A DNA stretch of 64,000 nucleotides from an uncultured Eubacterium sp. (GCA_948468465.1 CAOKJJ010000002.1:11902-75901), one strand, 5' to 3'. Shown: positions 18,149 through 28,069, numbered from the stretch's first letter. The notes: generated from the letters alone by a model not told the origin. Translations and numbers: made by a program.

Positions 18149-18871
18149 TTAAAAATGACCCACAAACACATATGTCTGCTCATCCAAAATATATCCTAAA
18201 CTCATATGGACACTTGCTGCGCCCCTATTATTTGATGAATATGCACTTTTCATTTTTTTCCCTTTGCGTCGGACAGCCTCTTTTATCTCACAATAGTTCA
18301 TTGCCGTGCCCAGGCCGGACTTCAGATATTCCGCATAAACTCCCCCAAGAAACGGGAAAAATATTCCTTTTCCAAGATCTTTATAGGTGAAAAATCCAAC
18401 ACTACGCCCTTTCCATTCCATCTTATAAACCTCTGTTCCTCTTTGTATTTCTTCCTGAATCCAGCCTTTATATCTATCATTTGCCTGTTTTCTTGTAAAA
18501 TATGGATCCATGGATACCCTGTCATACTGAAAAAGTCCTGCATCAATTTCTGCAAACAACTCTTCTTTATCATCTTCATTCATTGCTGCATATTTTACTT
18601 CATCCGTAATCCTTTTTTGAATCCTATTCAGCTCTGGCAGTTTTACTTCATGATGACACATTGTCATTGTTTCTATAAACAAATATCCATTCAGCTGTAA
18701 ATACCAACAAATATCCATCATTTTTACTGGTACTTTGATAACGGTATATTCTGTCTCATAATACTTTCGCTCCCGCTTTAGGTCTTGTACCGTATCATTC
18801 TGTTCTACAATCACTTCAATGCAATCCACCCCCATATTCCTTTGTTCCCATAGGGCATGTATCAATCTCAT
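18149..18871 (-). CDS. GNAT-like N-acyltransferase, candidate sugar amine acyltransferase
   Basis: The 240-residue protein has a carboxy half compatible with the GNAT/WecD fold. It includes FFTYKDLGKGIFFPFLGGVYAEYLKSGLGTAMNYCEIKEAVRRKGK, and the last strands NRGAASVHMSLGYILDE carry the typical asparagine-and-GY ending. WecD-type enzymes acylate the 4-amino group of NDP-4-amino sugars. The gene lies between the acyl carrier protein and the GT2 gene, so it may transfer the ACP-bound acyl group onto the trideoxy-amino sugar. It overlaps the GT2 gene by 4 bases. The family call is moderate because the amino half is unlike characterised members. It is also a weak candidate for the missing PseH. 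Confidence 0.6.
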   Translation of the reverse strand: MRLIHALWEQRNMGVDCIEVIVEQNDTVQDLKRERKYYETEYTVIKVPVKMMDICWYLQLNGYLFIETMTMCHHEVKLPELNRIQKRITDEVKYAAMNEDDKEELFAEIDAGLFQYDRVSMDPYFTRKQANDRYKGWIQEEIQRGTEVYKMEWKGRSVGFFTYKDLGKGIFFPFLGGVYAEYLKSGLGTAMNYCEIKEAVRRKGKKMKSAYSSNNRGAASVHMSLGYILDEQTYVFVGHF

Positions 18872-19818
18872 TTCTCTTCCTCCGATATATTAATCGTATC
18901 CTTAATAACATACTGCGGCGAATCATTGATACAAATATAAATCCGCCCGATATATTCACCAATAAGTCCCAGCATAAGCATCAACATCCCATTTGCTATT
19001 AATAAAATAGCTGCTAAAGAACTGTAACCAACCGGCACATTGGGATTTAATAATTTTTGGACAATCGTACGTATTCCCCAAAAAAAACCTGCTGCTGAAA
19101 AGCAAAAACCTATGATGGATGCAAAACGCAATGGTTTTACTGAAAATGCAGTCAAACCATTTGCAAGCAGTGCAAGTGATTTTCTAAATGTAAAGCCTGA
19201 AGGAAATATATCTCCACGATTTCTCTGCTCCATCGGCACCGTCTTTATTCTGGCAGTAATTCTGAGAATTAATCCCTCTAAATACGGATACGGATTTTTG
19301 TAGTGTATTGCCTCATCACATACAAACTTTTTCATTACATTGAAATTTTCAAATCGAAGATTTTTCGGCTTCTCCAGCATAATTTGTGACATAATCATAT
19401 TGACATTGCTGCCAAAATTTTTAAATGCAGACTGTTTTTTTTGTCTATATTGCGCTGTTGCATAATCACATTCATCATTTTCCACAGGTTCCAATAATCT
19501 CCACAATTCATATACCGGGCATTGATAATCATCGTCCAAATCAAACACATATTGCCCTTTGGCCACTGCATAGCCGGCAAGCACTGCTGCATGTTTTCCC
19601 ATATTTTTAGCAAAATTTATAACTTTAATTCTTGTATTTTGTGCCGCTATTTCTGCCAGTTTACAATAGACCTGATCTGGAGAGCAATCATTCACTGCGA
19701 TAATTTCATATGTATACCCAGCACGTTCAGATACTGTGGCGATAATTTCATCAATTACCATTTTTATAGTATGTTCACTTCTATAACATGGGATTACAAA
19801 ACTTAACAGTATTGCCAT
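18868..19818 (-). CDS. GT2 polyprenyl-phosphate glycosyltransferase with two membrane spans (ArnC/GtrB-like)
   Basis: The amino two-thirds is a GT-A domain with LLSFVIPCYRSEHTI, the AVNDCSPDQ acceptor loop and FDLDDDYQCP as the metal-binding DxD. Two membrane segments at about residues 225-245 and 262-285 close the protein. This layout is that of dolichol-phosphate mannose synthase-like enzymes such as ArnC and GtrB, which load a sugar onto a polyprenyl phosphate. It sits in the trideoxysugar block, so it may place the acylated amino sugar on undecaprenyl phosphate for outside transfer. The specific sugar is unknown. Confidence 0.85.
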   Translation of the reverse strand: MAILLSFVIPCYRSEHTIKMVIDEIIATVSERAGYTYEIIAVNDCSPDQVYCKLAEIAAQNTRIKVINFAKNMGKHAAVLAGYAVAKGQYVFDLDDDYQCPVYELWRLLEPVENDECDYATAQYRQKKQSAFKNFGSNVNMIMSQIMLEKPKNLRFENFNVMKKFVCDEAIHYKNPYPYLEGLILRITARIKTVPMEQRNRGDIFPSGFTFRKSLALLANGLTAFSVKPLRFASIIGFCFSAAGFFWGIRTIVQKLLNPNVPVGYSSLAAILLIANGMLMLMLGLIGEYIGRIYICINDSPQYVIKDTINISEEEK

Positions 19819-19833
19819 TTCAACACCCTTTCT

Positions 19834-21054
19834 TTACAGTTTCACGATTTTTCTCGATAACTGCAGAATGAAATCTGCTCCATCCCACACAAGACTAAAT
19901 TCTGTTGCCTTTCCAATTGGAACAATTCTATCAATTCCAGACAGTTTTTCTCTTATAACATAGCTACAAATCTCATTCTTGTGTATTCCAAAATAGGTTA
20001 ATGTCTGACATCTGCCGGTAATCACTTTTTTTAAACAATCCATATTCTCTGCCGCATATTCCAAAAAAAATCCGCCGGCACACTTATACTTCAATAGCTC
20101 CTTATCCAATTCTGTTACCATTACCCTATGAATCAAACTGTCAGTTGCTACATATTCCTTAATAGATTTCCCATCTATTGCCATTTTGCACAATGTCACA
20201 TATTTTTCTACAGCTGTCACCGGCTCCGTCACATAATTTTTTTTTCTTAATTCTGCATACATTTCTTCCCAAAAAACATCGCGCGCTATATTGATATCTT
20301 CATCTTTTCCAAGCCAATATATTAAGATGGGAGAAGAACATGCATTTTGATCAAATAAATATGTATCATTATAAAAATTCTCTGCTACATTTCCTTTTGA
20401 TTCACACTGTATGTATGTTTTAGCATCCATAACACATAACGAATACCGGTCTGCGAATGTCATCTCTAACGTCCGCGACGGCAACTCTGCTTTTCTGATT
20501 TCAGCAATAGCTCTGTCTCCACCCCAAATAATCCTTGCATCACACAACAGGGAAAAAAAGCTGTTTGTGTTCCTGTTATGCGGAAATGTTATGACAGAAA
20601 TTCTGTCTTTCATTGTCTTAAATTTTTCATTATTAAGAACACTTTCTATTCCCCTGCAAATAATTTCCACCTGCGGATATTCTTTTGTTGAAACCCTTAC
20701 AATGCATGCATTTCCTGCCAACAATCCAGCCACCAAACTATATGCAAAATTAACCGGAACATTAGATGGGGCAAGATGAAACGTTAATCCTTTTCCTAGC
20801 CTGTCTAAAATGCTGATCCCATAACCTTTCTTGCATTTGCTGATATTTCCTCTACGACAAAAAAATGCAAATGTAATAACATCAGCATATACCTGTGCCT
20901 CCTTATCTCTCATAAGAAAAGTAGACAACTTATCCAAGAACTCGACCGTTTGATCCGCAAAGGGAACCGTAGCCCCAAGTTCTGACATTTTATGAAACTG
21001 ATCCGTACCTGCCATAATTTTTATATCAAGAAAATATCTCTGCATAGGTATCAC
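19834..21054 (-). CDS. luxC: LuxC-like acyl-CoA/acyl-protein reductase
   Basis: The protein matches the LuxC family (fatty-acyl reductase, aldehyde-dehydrogenase fold). The nucleotide loop is HLAPSNVPVNFAYSLVAGLLAGN (about residues 93-115). The catalytic cysteine is C239 in DQNACSSP. In luminous bacteria LuxC reduces LuxE-bound acyl groups to aldehyde with NADPH. Here the partner luxE lies immediately upstream in transcription and the genes overlap by about 29 bases. No luciferase genes exist in the window. It probably makes an aldehyde or alcohol used in the glycan. A GTG start at 21054 follows a strong purine-rich site; ATG 21045 is the alternative. Confidence 0.85.
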   Translation of the reverse strand: MIPMQRYFLDIKIMAGTDQFHKMSELGATVPFADQTVEFLDKLSTFLMRDKEAQVYADVITFAFFCRRGNISKCKKGYGISILDRLGKGLTFHLAPSNVPVNFAYSLVAGLLAGNACIVRVSTKEYPQVEIICRGIESVLNNEKFKTMKDRISVITFPHNRNTNSFFSLLCDARIIWGGDRAIAEIRKAELPSRTLEMTFADRYSLCVMDAKTYIQCESKGNVAENFYNDTYLFDQNACSSPILIYWLGKDEDINIARDVFWEEMYAELRKKNYVTEPVTAVEKYVTLCKMAIDGKSIKEYVATDSLIHRVMVTELDKELLKYKCAGGFFLEYAAENMDCLKKVITGRCQTLTYFGIHKNEICSYVIREKLSGIDRIVPIGKATEFSLVWDGADFILQLSRKIVKL

Positions 21055-22117
21055 TGCACCCCCTTATTTCAGCATTTCTTATTCTTCCAAGTATCTGAAA
21101 ATACTTCCCTTTACGTCCACATGGACAATCATCTTCCCCCATCAAAATCCCTTCATCTTCTGTCAGCAGCGAATGTCCCGGATACGATTCAGGCAATATG
21201 GAAAGTACCTGAACAATCCCCCTTTTTCCGATCTTTGCCACCGAAAAATCCTGTGTATCCCGAATGATAATGTCCGAATAACTGCTCGCATGCAGATGAC
21301 CGCATTCACACTCTACATAAACCGTACCGGTTTGCTCAACCATTCCATAGTAATCATAAATTCTGGTTATCCCGCATACTTCTTCTAATGACTTATGAAA
21401 TATATCTCTGGACACTTCCTCTTTTTCCATTTTTTTCCACCCACCGCCATGTACTAACACCGCATGTGTCAAATCCGGGCAAAACCCTGTCTCCGCTAAT
21501 TTCTTATAAAAATGCTGCCATATCATAAAGGTAAAACCAAACAAAAATATTTGTTCTTTCTGATGTCTATTCAAAAATTCCATCAGCGCATTTACATCCA
21601 GATTCATATCCTCATCTAATGCATACATCCGATCTTTTCCAAAAACAGAAAATCCCGTAATTCCAGCTCCTCGTGCAGAAAATAATTTTCTATTCTTAAT
21701 TACAGATGGAGAATCCACAATTATCATTGGCATTCTTGATTTTCCGAAATAAGATTTCATAATCTTAGCTAAAATTTTTGTCTGCAGCAATGATGTATGT
21801 TTATCCAGATAGATTTTCGACACTCTTTGTCCCGTCGTTCCCGAAGAAGTCATGATCTTAAATACTTCTTCTTGACGGATGCTCTTCAAATCATATTCCT
21901 TAAACAACCTTACCGGTAAAAAAGGCACTGCCGCAATATCTGAAATATTTGAAATGTAATTTCGATTGATTTGCAACACATCCAGCAACTTCCTGTACTC
22001 ACCACAATTCTCATAATGATGTAAAGTCAATCTTTTTAAATTTTTTAGTAAAAATTCTTTTTTTTTCTGCTTTTCAAGTGCATATGGCTGTATATCTTCT
22101 AATTCTTCGTATGTCAT
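21026..22117 (-). CDS. luxE: LuxE-like acyl-protein synthetase
   Basis: LuxE activates a carboxylic acid with ATP to a protein-bound acyl thioester, which LuxC reduces. The protein has the adenylation loop KIMTSSGTTGQR, GFTFMIWQHFYK and YDYYGMVEQTG, which are typical of the family. A CPCG-type cysteine pair lies near the carboxy end. The frame continues upstream to 22153, directly after the flippase stop, but ATG 22117 has AGGA 6 bases before it and the shorter start leaves a normal 36-base gap. It overlaps luxC, which implies coupled translation. Confidence 0.85.
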   Translation of the reverse strand: MTYEELEDIQPYALEKQKKKEFLLKNLKRLTLHHYENCGEYRKLLDVLQINRNYISNISDIAAVPFLPVRLFKEYDLKSIRQEEVFKIMTSSGTTGQRVSKIYLDKHTSLLQTKILAKIMKSYFGKSRMPMIIVDSPSVIKNRKLFSARGAGITGFSVFGKDRMYALDEDMNLDVNALMEFLNRHQKEQIFLFGFTFMIWQHFYKKLAETGFCPDLTHAVLVHGGGWKKMEKEEVSRDIFHKSLEEVCGITRIYDYYGMVEQTGTVYVECECGHLHASSYSDIIIRDTQDFSVAKIGKRGIVQVLSILPESYPGHSLLTEDEGILMGEDDCPCGRKGKYFQILGRIRNAEIRGCSDTYAEIFS

Positions 22118-22153
22118 CATTTTTCCTAACCATCCATTTCTTAAATGCTCCAT

Positions 22154-23545
22154 CTAATATAATGCTGCTCTGATCCATCCATAAATTTCATGCCTATTCC
22201 TTATGATATAAAGAAACCCTACAGTCATAAATATCAAATAAACAATGTAGCGAATTACCACATACCTGCAAACCTTTAAAAACAAAAAACCTCCTCCTAC
22301 AGCCAATAATAAAAAAAATATAAAAAATTTATCTGAAAATAATCCTTTATTTAATTCTTGTCCTAATTTCCTACTCAAAATAAATAGTACCAAATATGAA
22401 AAAACTGACGTATATGCCGCTGCTATTCCTCCAAATAAAGGTATCAATATGGCATTTAACAGTACATTTGTACCTCCTGCTATCAATACGCAAGCAGCAA
22501 CCCTGCCTGTTTTTTTATAAAATGTTCCTACAGTTGTATAAAAGGAATACATTGCCATCAAACAAGAACCTACAATAAAAGGCGGTATATAATAAAAATT
22601 GATGTAAGAGGGCGGCGCAAGTATTTTTATAATCTCAGGAGATATCATGTATAATAACAACGTTATCTGGCCTAAAAAAATCAAATACCACTTCTGGACT
22701 TTTTTCACATTTTCCAATTCCCCCTCTTTCAAAACGGTATATATCCATACCTGCAGCACTCCATTCGTTGCCTGAAGCACTGCGTACAAGACATATCCGA
22801 CATTATAAGTTAACGCGTAAACAGCTGTTTCATCAGCTCCATAAAAACCAGTTATCATAATATTGTCACAATTTTGCATCAACATATAAGAAATGGAACT
22901 TAGTATAGAAGGCACAGATATTTTTAATGCATAGTTCCAGAAATCCTTGTTAATTATTTTTCTTCTCCCTTTTACCATATAAACATATAGGCACACTGCA
23001 ACCGTTGCAATGCCAGCCGTACTTCCGACAATTCTTGCATACAAAGCATATTTACGAAATAAACTTACCAATATTACTGCCAATAAAAGCTGTAATACAT
23101 TAGGCAAAATTAGAAGTATCGTTTTTAGAATATACCGATTTTCCATATTTAAAGAATGATTAAAATAATTAATTACAAAAAAAGCATATGAATGAAAGAG
23201 CGTACAGATTATAACAAGCCACGATATATGAAAACCAAAAATAACATTGCCAAACAAAATGACACCACTAAATACTGTAAATACAATTGTAGAAAGTATT
23301 AAAACAGATGCTCTGAAAAAATGGATCTCCTCCTCATAATCCATATATCCATTCCCTAAACCTATAAATAAATTTGCTCCAACTAATGGAACAAAAATAG
23401 AAACTGTCGAATAATAGGTACTATAGGCCCCAAATGCTGATTGTGTCATCATTCTTGTAAAAATAGCTGTCCCTAAAAGAACTATCCCCTGTCCAATCCC
23501 ATTTCCGATAATATATAATATAGCTGCCTTTAGAAAAGAGTTCAT
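22154..23545 (-). CDS. wzx: Wzx-type polysaccharide flippase (MOP superfamily)
   Basis: The protein is very hydrophobic with about 12-14 membrane segments, beginning with FLKAAILYIIGNGIGQG. The MOP/PST exporter family moves undecaprenyl-linked oligosaccharide units across the membrane. The start ATG 23545 overlaps the previous stop codon as ATGA, a classical coupled pair; the longer frame from 23581 has no ribosome site. The length of about 463 residues is normal for Wzx. Wzm/Wzt ABC exporter genes occur in the same locus, which is unusual (see findings). Confidence 0.85.
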   Translation of the reverse strand: MNSFLKAAILYIIGNGIGQGIVLLGTAIFTRMMTQSAFGAYSTYYSTVSIFVPLVGANLFIGLGNGYMDYEEEIHFFRASVLILSTIVFTVFSGVILFGNVIFGFHISWLVIICTLFHSYAFFVINYFNHSLNMENRYILKTILLILPNVLQLLLAVILVSLFRKYALYARIVGSTAGIATVAVCLYVYMVKGRRKIINKDFWNYALKISVPSILSSISYMLMQNCDNIMITGFYGADETAVYALTYNVGYVLYAVLQATNGVLQVWIYTVLKEGELENVKKVQKWYLIFLGQITLLLYMISPEIIKILAPPSYINFYYIPPFIVGSCLMAMYSFYTTVGTFYKKTGRVAACVLIAGGTNVLLNAILIPLFGGIAAAYTSVFSYLVLFILSRKLGQELNKGLFSDKFFIFFLLLAVGGGFLFLKVCRYVVIRYIVYLIFMTVGFLYIIRNRHEIYGWIRAALY

Positions 23546-25203
23546 CTGCCGCCACACCCTTTTTCCTTCCGTATATTCCATTTAAACACCGCAATCCCTT
23601 TCATCAGATCACTCATGCCAACTCCAAAAACCACACACATAAACGGCATAAAATTGCTTTTATACCTTCCCTGTGCCTCCATCAGAACCAATGCCAATGC
23701 AAACAAGCATAAAACACCCGCAATATAAAACAACATCTGCATCTGTCCATACGGCCTTTTCCGGATCACTGCCGCAAGAAATCCGCAGGCAATGACGGCA
23801 CAAAAAATCAGAAAAAAGATTCTCGGCACAATCACAAATAAAATTTCTCCGATCCAGGAACCCTGAATCAGATTCCCATCGCCCGAAAATGTCCAGTAGT
23901 AATAATCTTCGCTGCACCAGTCAATAAAAAATTTATGCCTGATTAAACGAAACAGTGCCTGCGGTTCCTTGCTGTATGCATCCATTAATTTTCCATAAAA
24001 AATCTGGTCAATTACTTTTTGATCCGTATGTTCTTCAAAAACCTGATCAATATACTGCTGCACATCAAGATTCCACACGCCATTTCCTTCTTTGCACAGA
24101 CCTTTATATATTGTAGCTGAGTAAGAACCTTTCCCCTTAAATGTATCCGCCTGCAGCTGCGTGCGTACGGCTGCGATTCCTCCTTTTACAATCACCCACG
24201 CAAGGATAAGCATCACTGCATATTGCAGCAAAACGAAAACCGCCGCTTTTATCTGCTTATTTCTCGCAGAAAAAAGCAGTCTTCCTTCATATAAAATACC
24301 TGTCAAAACCAAACACGGCGCCAAAATCATGAGAAGGTTTTTATAAATGCAGGCAAATCCCAATAAGCTTCCTATTGCAACACAGCATCCCCATCTTTTC
24401 ACATACGCATTCTTATGCTTATTGCCCTGCTTGTTTTTACAGCCTGTTTCATGCTCATTTTCACACTTGTTTTCCTCGTTTATTACATTTATATTCTCGT
24501 ACATGTCCTTTGACATGTTCTCTGCCGTACAGTAATAAGCATACGCGCATAGCAGCAGCGATAAGAAAAACTGTGACATATGTTCACACGACGGAACTGC
24601 TGCGTAAATGATCATAGACGGACATAGCGCGTAACCAAAACCTGCTGCCGCACCTGTTTTCTGACTGCCTGTCATCCGGCTGACAGCCGCATATACTGCA
24701 ATCGGAATCAAAGATGTCACAAACGCATTCCAAACCTGTGCATTCCATATGGACGAACCGAATATTTTTAAAATCAGACGCAGCGTCAGCGCATATGCTC
24801 CCAAATATGGATATCTTGCCAGATATTCCCGGTCGCCGTCCCCTGTTGCCGCATACTCATAACAAGTATAAAAATCGGATATCGGTTCTGCCTGCAGCAA
24901 ACCTATGACAAACAGGCGAACTGCATATGCAGCAGAAAACATAAACATGCAAAGCAACATCTTTTTTTTGCCTGTCATTTTCTCCGGAACAGCCAGCCAT
25001 GCAGCGCATATGCAGCAAAACAGCGTACCGGCGATTACAAAGGATGATATTCGCTGTGTTTTCCACGCCTGATCCAGCACACCTGGCAAAGCTGCAGGCA
25101 CCACCAAGCCAAAAGGAAATAACGCCAGAAATACAAACAACATTTTCGTCAGTATATCCGCGGTTTTGTTTTCGCCTTTGAATCTTTTCCATTTATCGCT
25201 CAT
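23542..25203 (-). CDS. GT39-like integral membrane glycosyltransferase
   Basis: The 553-residue protein carries about 11 hydrophobic segments. The first periplasm-side loop contains AEPISDFYTCYEYAATGDGDREYLARYPYLG, resembling the acidic loop of the PMT/ArnT (GT39) group. A hydrophilic insert rich in Asn, Glu and Lys (about residues 232-272) is unusual within this fold. ATG 25203 has AGGA 8 bases upstream and overlaps the previous stop by 11 bases. It probably transfers a sugar from a polyprenyl carrier on the outer side. A polymerase role cannot be excluded because no Wzy is otherwise recognised. Confidence 0.72.
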   Translation of the reverse strand: MSDKWKRFKGENKTADILTKMLFVFLALFPFGLVVPAALPGVLDQAWKTQRISSFVIAGTLFCCICAAWLAVPEKMTGKKKMLLCMFMFSAAYAVRLFVIGLLQAEPISDFYTCYEYAATGDGDREYLARYPYLGAYALTLRLILKIFGSSIWNAQVWNAFVTSLIPIAVYAAVSRMTGSQKTGAAAGFGYALCPSMIIYAAVPSCEHMSQFFLSLLLCAYAYYCTAENMSKDMYENINVINEENKCENEHETGCKNKQGNKHKNAYVKRWGCCVAIGSLLGFACIYKNLLMILAPCLVLTGILYEGRLLFSARNKQIKAAVFVLLQYAVMLILAWVIVKGGIAAVRTQLQADTFKGKGSYSATIYKGLCKEGNGVWNLDVQQYIDQVFEEHTDQKVIDQIFYGKLMDAYSKEPQALFRLIRHKFFIDWCSEDYYYWTFSGDGNLIQGSWIGEILFVIVPRIFFLIFCAVIACGFLAAVIRKRPYGQMQMLFYIAGVLCLFALALVLMEAQGRYKSNFMPFMCVVFGVGMSDLMKGIAVFKWNIRKEKGCGGR

Positions 25204-28069
25204 AGCATAATTCCTGATCCTGCACATAATATTGCAGCAGCCGTGGATCTTCCTTTTCCCATTTTTCCTTAAAATATTTTCCGTTGCGCTCCATAAGCTT
25301 CGTATGCTTCAAGCTCCCTGCATGGGTTGTCTGGTGCGGCAGATGCATAATAGACATATATGGACAATATGCCAGTTCATATCCGGCATGACGGATTTTC
25401 AAGGACAAGTCGGTATCCTCAAAACAGGTCGGATCGTAAAATTCGTCAAAACATCCTATCTGATCAAACAGTTCATGCTTCATCACAAAACCGCTTGTCG
25501 CCAAATAGGCAATATCCGTCCGATACCAAACTTTTCCACTGCTGATGGCGCGGTTCGGCATATAATCCACAATCGGCCCTTTGATTTTACCAGGTGCGAA
25601 CCATCCGGCATTCCATGCCACGGCGCCGATATCAGGCTGACCTTCTAATATTTGTAATGCCTGGTCCATCCAATAGCTGTTCAGCACCCATTGATCACTG
25701 TCTAAAAAGCATAAATATTTACCTTTTGCATGTGCTGCCGCAAGATTTCTGCCTGAAGAGCATCCGTTTTTTGTATTGCGCAGCAGCCGGATTTTCTCGT
25801 TGTATGTTTTTTTCAGCCATTCATAAGAACCGTCTCTGCTTCCGTTATCCACAACGATCACTTCATATTGATACCGCCCGTTATGTGCAAGAAGCGTGTT
25901 CAGGCATCTGGAAATTACTTGTCTGTTGTTATAATTGAGCACAATGACTGATATGCTGTACGCCGCTTTGCAGCGGACACCTGCTTTATTTAAGATGGCT
26001 TCACATCTTGCAAACCAGTTATTTTGAGATATAAATACACTTGGATCAGACAGTTTTTTCTTTGAGGATTTTATATATGCCGCCCATTGTTCTTTTTCAT
26101 CTGAGCAAAATACATTCGGATATTTTTGTATGTCATCCAGATTTGTCGCAAGCACTCTCACATGCATCGCAATGTATTCAAATATTTTCAGCGGAGAAAC
26201 ATAACTTCCGATTTCGCTGTTTTTAAACGGCAGCAGCGCAATATCGGTATACGCTAAATATGCCGGCAGCTGTGTCTGCTTTTTCAGTCCCAGAAAATGC
26301 ACATTTTTTCGTTTTCTTTTTACCCTGCTTCTGCAGCCAGAAGGATCTCCGATCAGATGAATCTCACAGTCCGGACATTTCGCCGCAATATAATCTATTT
26401 TTTCCCAGTCAAACCATTCGCCCCATAACGACCCAAAATATAACAGCGTTTGCCTGCCTTTTTTCAAGTCTTTTGGACATCTGTATTTTTTGCAGGGATT
26501 AAAAATCTCAGAATCAACTGCATTTGGCAAATATAAATATTCACGGCTGCAAGATTCTCTTACCTTTTCACCGAGTTTTTTTGCCGTAACCGTTAGTAAA
26601 TCCGCTTTGTTTAAAAAACGTTCAAATACGTGAGCCTCATAAAACATCGTTCCCAGCGACGTATCCCAGTTGTCGATATGCTCATACACGGTAAACGCTC
26701 CTGCCTTTTTTGCCAGATCCAGATAAGGTTCAAATTTTGCATATGGAATTTCAAAAATAACGATTGTATGACCATTCATCAGCAGCCGAAACCATTCCTC
26801 ATCCACTTCGTCAATCATCCTGTGCTCATTGGCAGGAATCAGCATGTCCGGAACATTTTTTTCCGTACACGGAAAGCCATAAATGTAATGCACCTGGCAG
26901 CCTAATGCGTTAAAGCTGCGTGCCAGCTGTGCCGATCTCTGTCCGCCTCCGACATCATAATATGGTACAGACGCAAAGATCACTATATGGTCTGTCGTTT
27001 TCAAACGAACTGCATCTGTCTGCATGACATCTGCAATCCCATCCTGAGCCGCCGCCTGTTTCAAGCAGCTTTTGACGTATTCCAAATCGTCAAATTGATT
27101 TAATCGCTTTGCTGAGGTATCTTTTTTCATAATCCTGCACAATAACCACTCCAAAAAATCTCTTCGGTCATGTGTGTAAACACATTGAAGCATCGTACGC
27201 TTCACAAACAGGCTCATGCGGTAAATGTTCCCGCTTTGCATCGCCGCAATCCGATGCATCGCTTTTTGCATCATGTGCTTGGAATATTGCTGTTCTGTTT
27301 TCAGTCGGTTATTCTGTATTTCCAGCTTTTCTTTTTGTTCTGTCAATTTTTTTATTTCCTGTTTATCAGCTTGAAATATCTGTTGATACGTATGGTCAAA
27401 CGCCCCCATAAGATCTCCGGCAGTTCGGCGGTTTTTGCATGCTTTCTTATTTGCGTAAACAAGAAAAAGCTGCGTGCCTCCATACAGGCTTTTCGGAATC
27501 CTCGTACAATCCATATGATTGACAAACACAAGCGTAAAATCAGCTATATGAAGCGGTATATCATACAGATCAAAAATATTGCAGTGCTCTTCGATCGCAA
27601 GTGTTTCATGAAATGGTATTAAAATAAGCAAATAATTTTTTACATATTTTACTATATTTTGAGCCGCTGCCCATGGATGTTCCAAATGCTCCAGTACATT
27701 TGACGTATATCCCACATCCGTACAAAATGCAGCCATTTGTGAATCAGCCATTTGCCCAGTTACAATATCTCCTACGTAAAACTGATAGTCCGGATAAGTC
27801 TTTCCTGCCAGTGAAACCGCGCGATCTGAAAAATCCACACCCGATACTTCTGTGGCAAAAACATGGTGCAGAACATCAACCGCCTGCCCTCCCGCACATC
27901 CAAAATCACAAATGGACATTTTGCGGTCTTTGATGTCTTCTGTCAGCCATGCCGGCATAAGCCGCACGGCTATATCTGCAAAAAATGCTGTCTGCTCTTT
28001 TCCCTGCATCTTTTCCCAATCATGATCAAATCGGTAATCCCAGTATGTTTTCGTATTTTTATCATTCAT
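25193..28069 (-). CDS. Tripartite fusion: SAM methyltransferase, coiled coil, GT4 and GT2 glycosyltransferase domains
   Basis: The 958-residue protein has four parts. Residues 1-200 form a class I SAM methyltransferase (DFGCAGGQAVDVL). Residues 235-275 form a predicted coiled coil. Residues 360-690 form a GT-B domain (PYYDVGGGQRSAQLAR and LYFGSLWGEWFDWEKI). Residues 700-955 form a GT2 GT-A domain (ISVIVLNYNNRQVISRCL, VVDNGSRDGSYEW and the DSD of FLDSDQ). The fusion probably modifies and extends the glycan chain in one polypeptide, perhaps with methyl capping that sets chain length. It overlaps the Wzt gene by 4 bases. Confidence 0.8.
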   Translation of the reverse strand: MNDKNTKTYWDYRFDHDWEKMQGKEQTAFFADIAVRLMPAWLTEDIKDRKMSICDFGCAGGQAVDVLHHVFATEVSGVDFSDRAVSLAGKTYPDYQFYVGDIVTGQMADSQMAAFCTDVGYTSNVLEHLEHPWAAAQNIVKYVKNYLLILIPFHETLAIEEHCNIFDLYDIPLHIADFTLVFVNHMDCTRIPKSLYGGTQLFLVYANKKACKNRRTAGDLMGAFDHTYQQIFQADKQEIKKLTEQKEKLEIQNNRLKTEQQYSKHMMQKAMHRIAAMQSGNIYRMSLFVKRTMLQCVYTHDRRDFLEWLLCRIMKKDTSAKRLNQFDDLEYVKSCLKQAAAQDGIADVMQTDAVRLKTTDHIVIFASVPYYDVGGGQRSAQLARSFNALGCQVHYIYGFPCTEKNVPDMLIPANEHRMIDEVDEEWFRLLMNGHTIVIFEIPYAKFEPYLDLAKKAGAFTVYEHIDNWDTSLGTMFYEAHVFERFLNKADLLTVTAKKLGEKVRESCSREYLYLPNAVDSEIFNPCKKYRCPKDLKKGRQTLLYFGSLWGEWFDWEKIDYIAAKCPDCEIHLIGDPSGCRSRVKRKRKNVHFLGLKKQTQLPAYLAYTDIALLPFKNSEIGSYVSPLKIFEYIAMHVRVLATNLDDIQKYPNVFCSDEKEQWAAYIKSSKKKLSDPSVFISQNNWFARCEAILNKAGVRCKAAYSISVIVLNYNNRQVISRCLNTLLAHNGRYQYEVIVVDNGSRDGSYEWLKKTYNEKIRLLRNTKNGCSSGRNLAAAHAKGKYLCFLDSDQWVLNSYWMDQALQILEGQPDIGAVAWNAGWFAPGKIKGPIVDYMPNRAISSGKVWYRTDIAYLATSGFVMKHELFDQIGCFDEFYDPTCFEDTDLSLKIRHAGYELAYCPYMSIMHLPHQTTHAGSLKHTKLMERNGKYFKEKWEKEDPRLLQYYVQDQELCYER

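Noticed and set aside
19834..22117. A bioluminescence operon because of LuxC and LuxE
   Set aside because: There is no luxA, luxB or luxD, and the genes sit with sugar enzymes.
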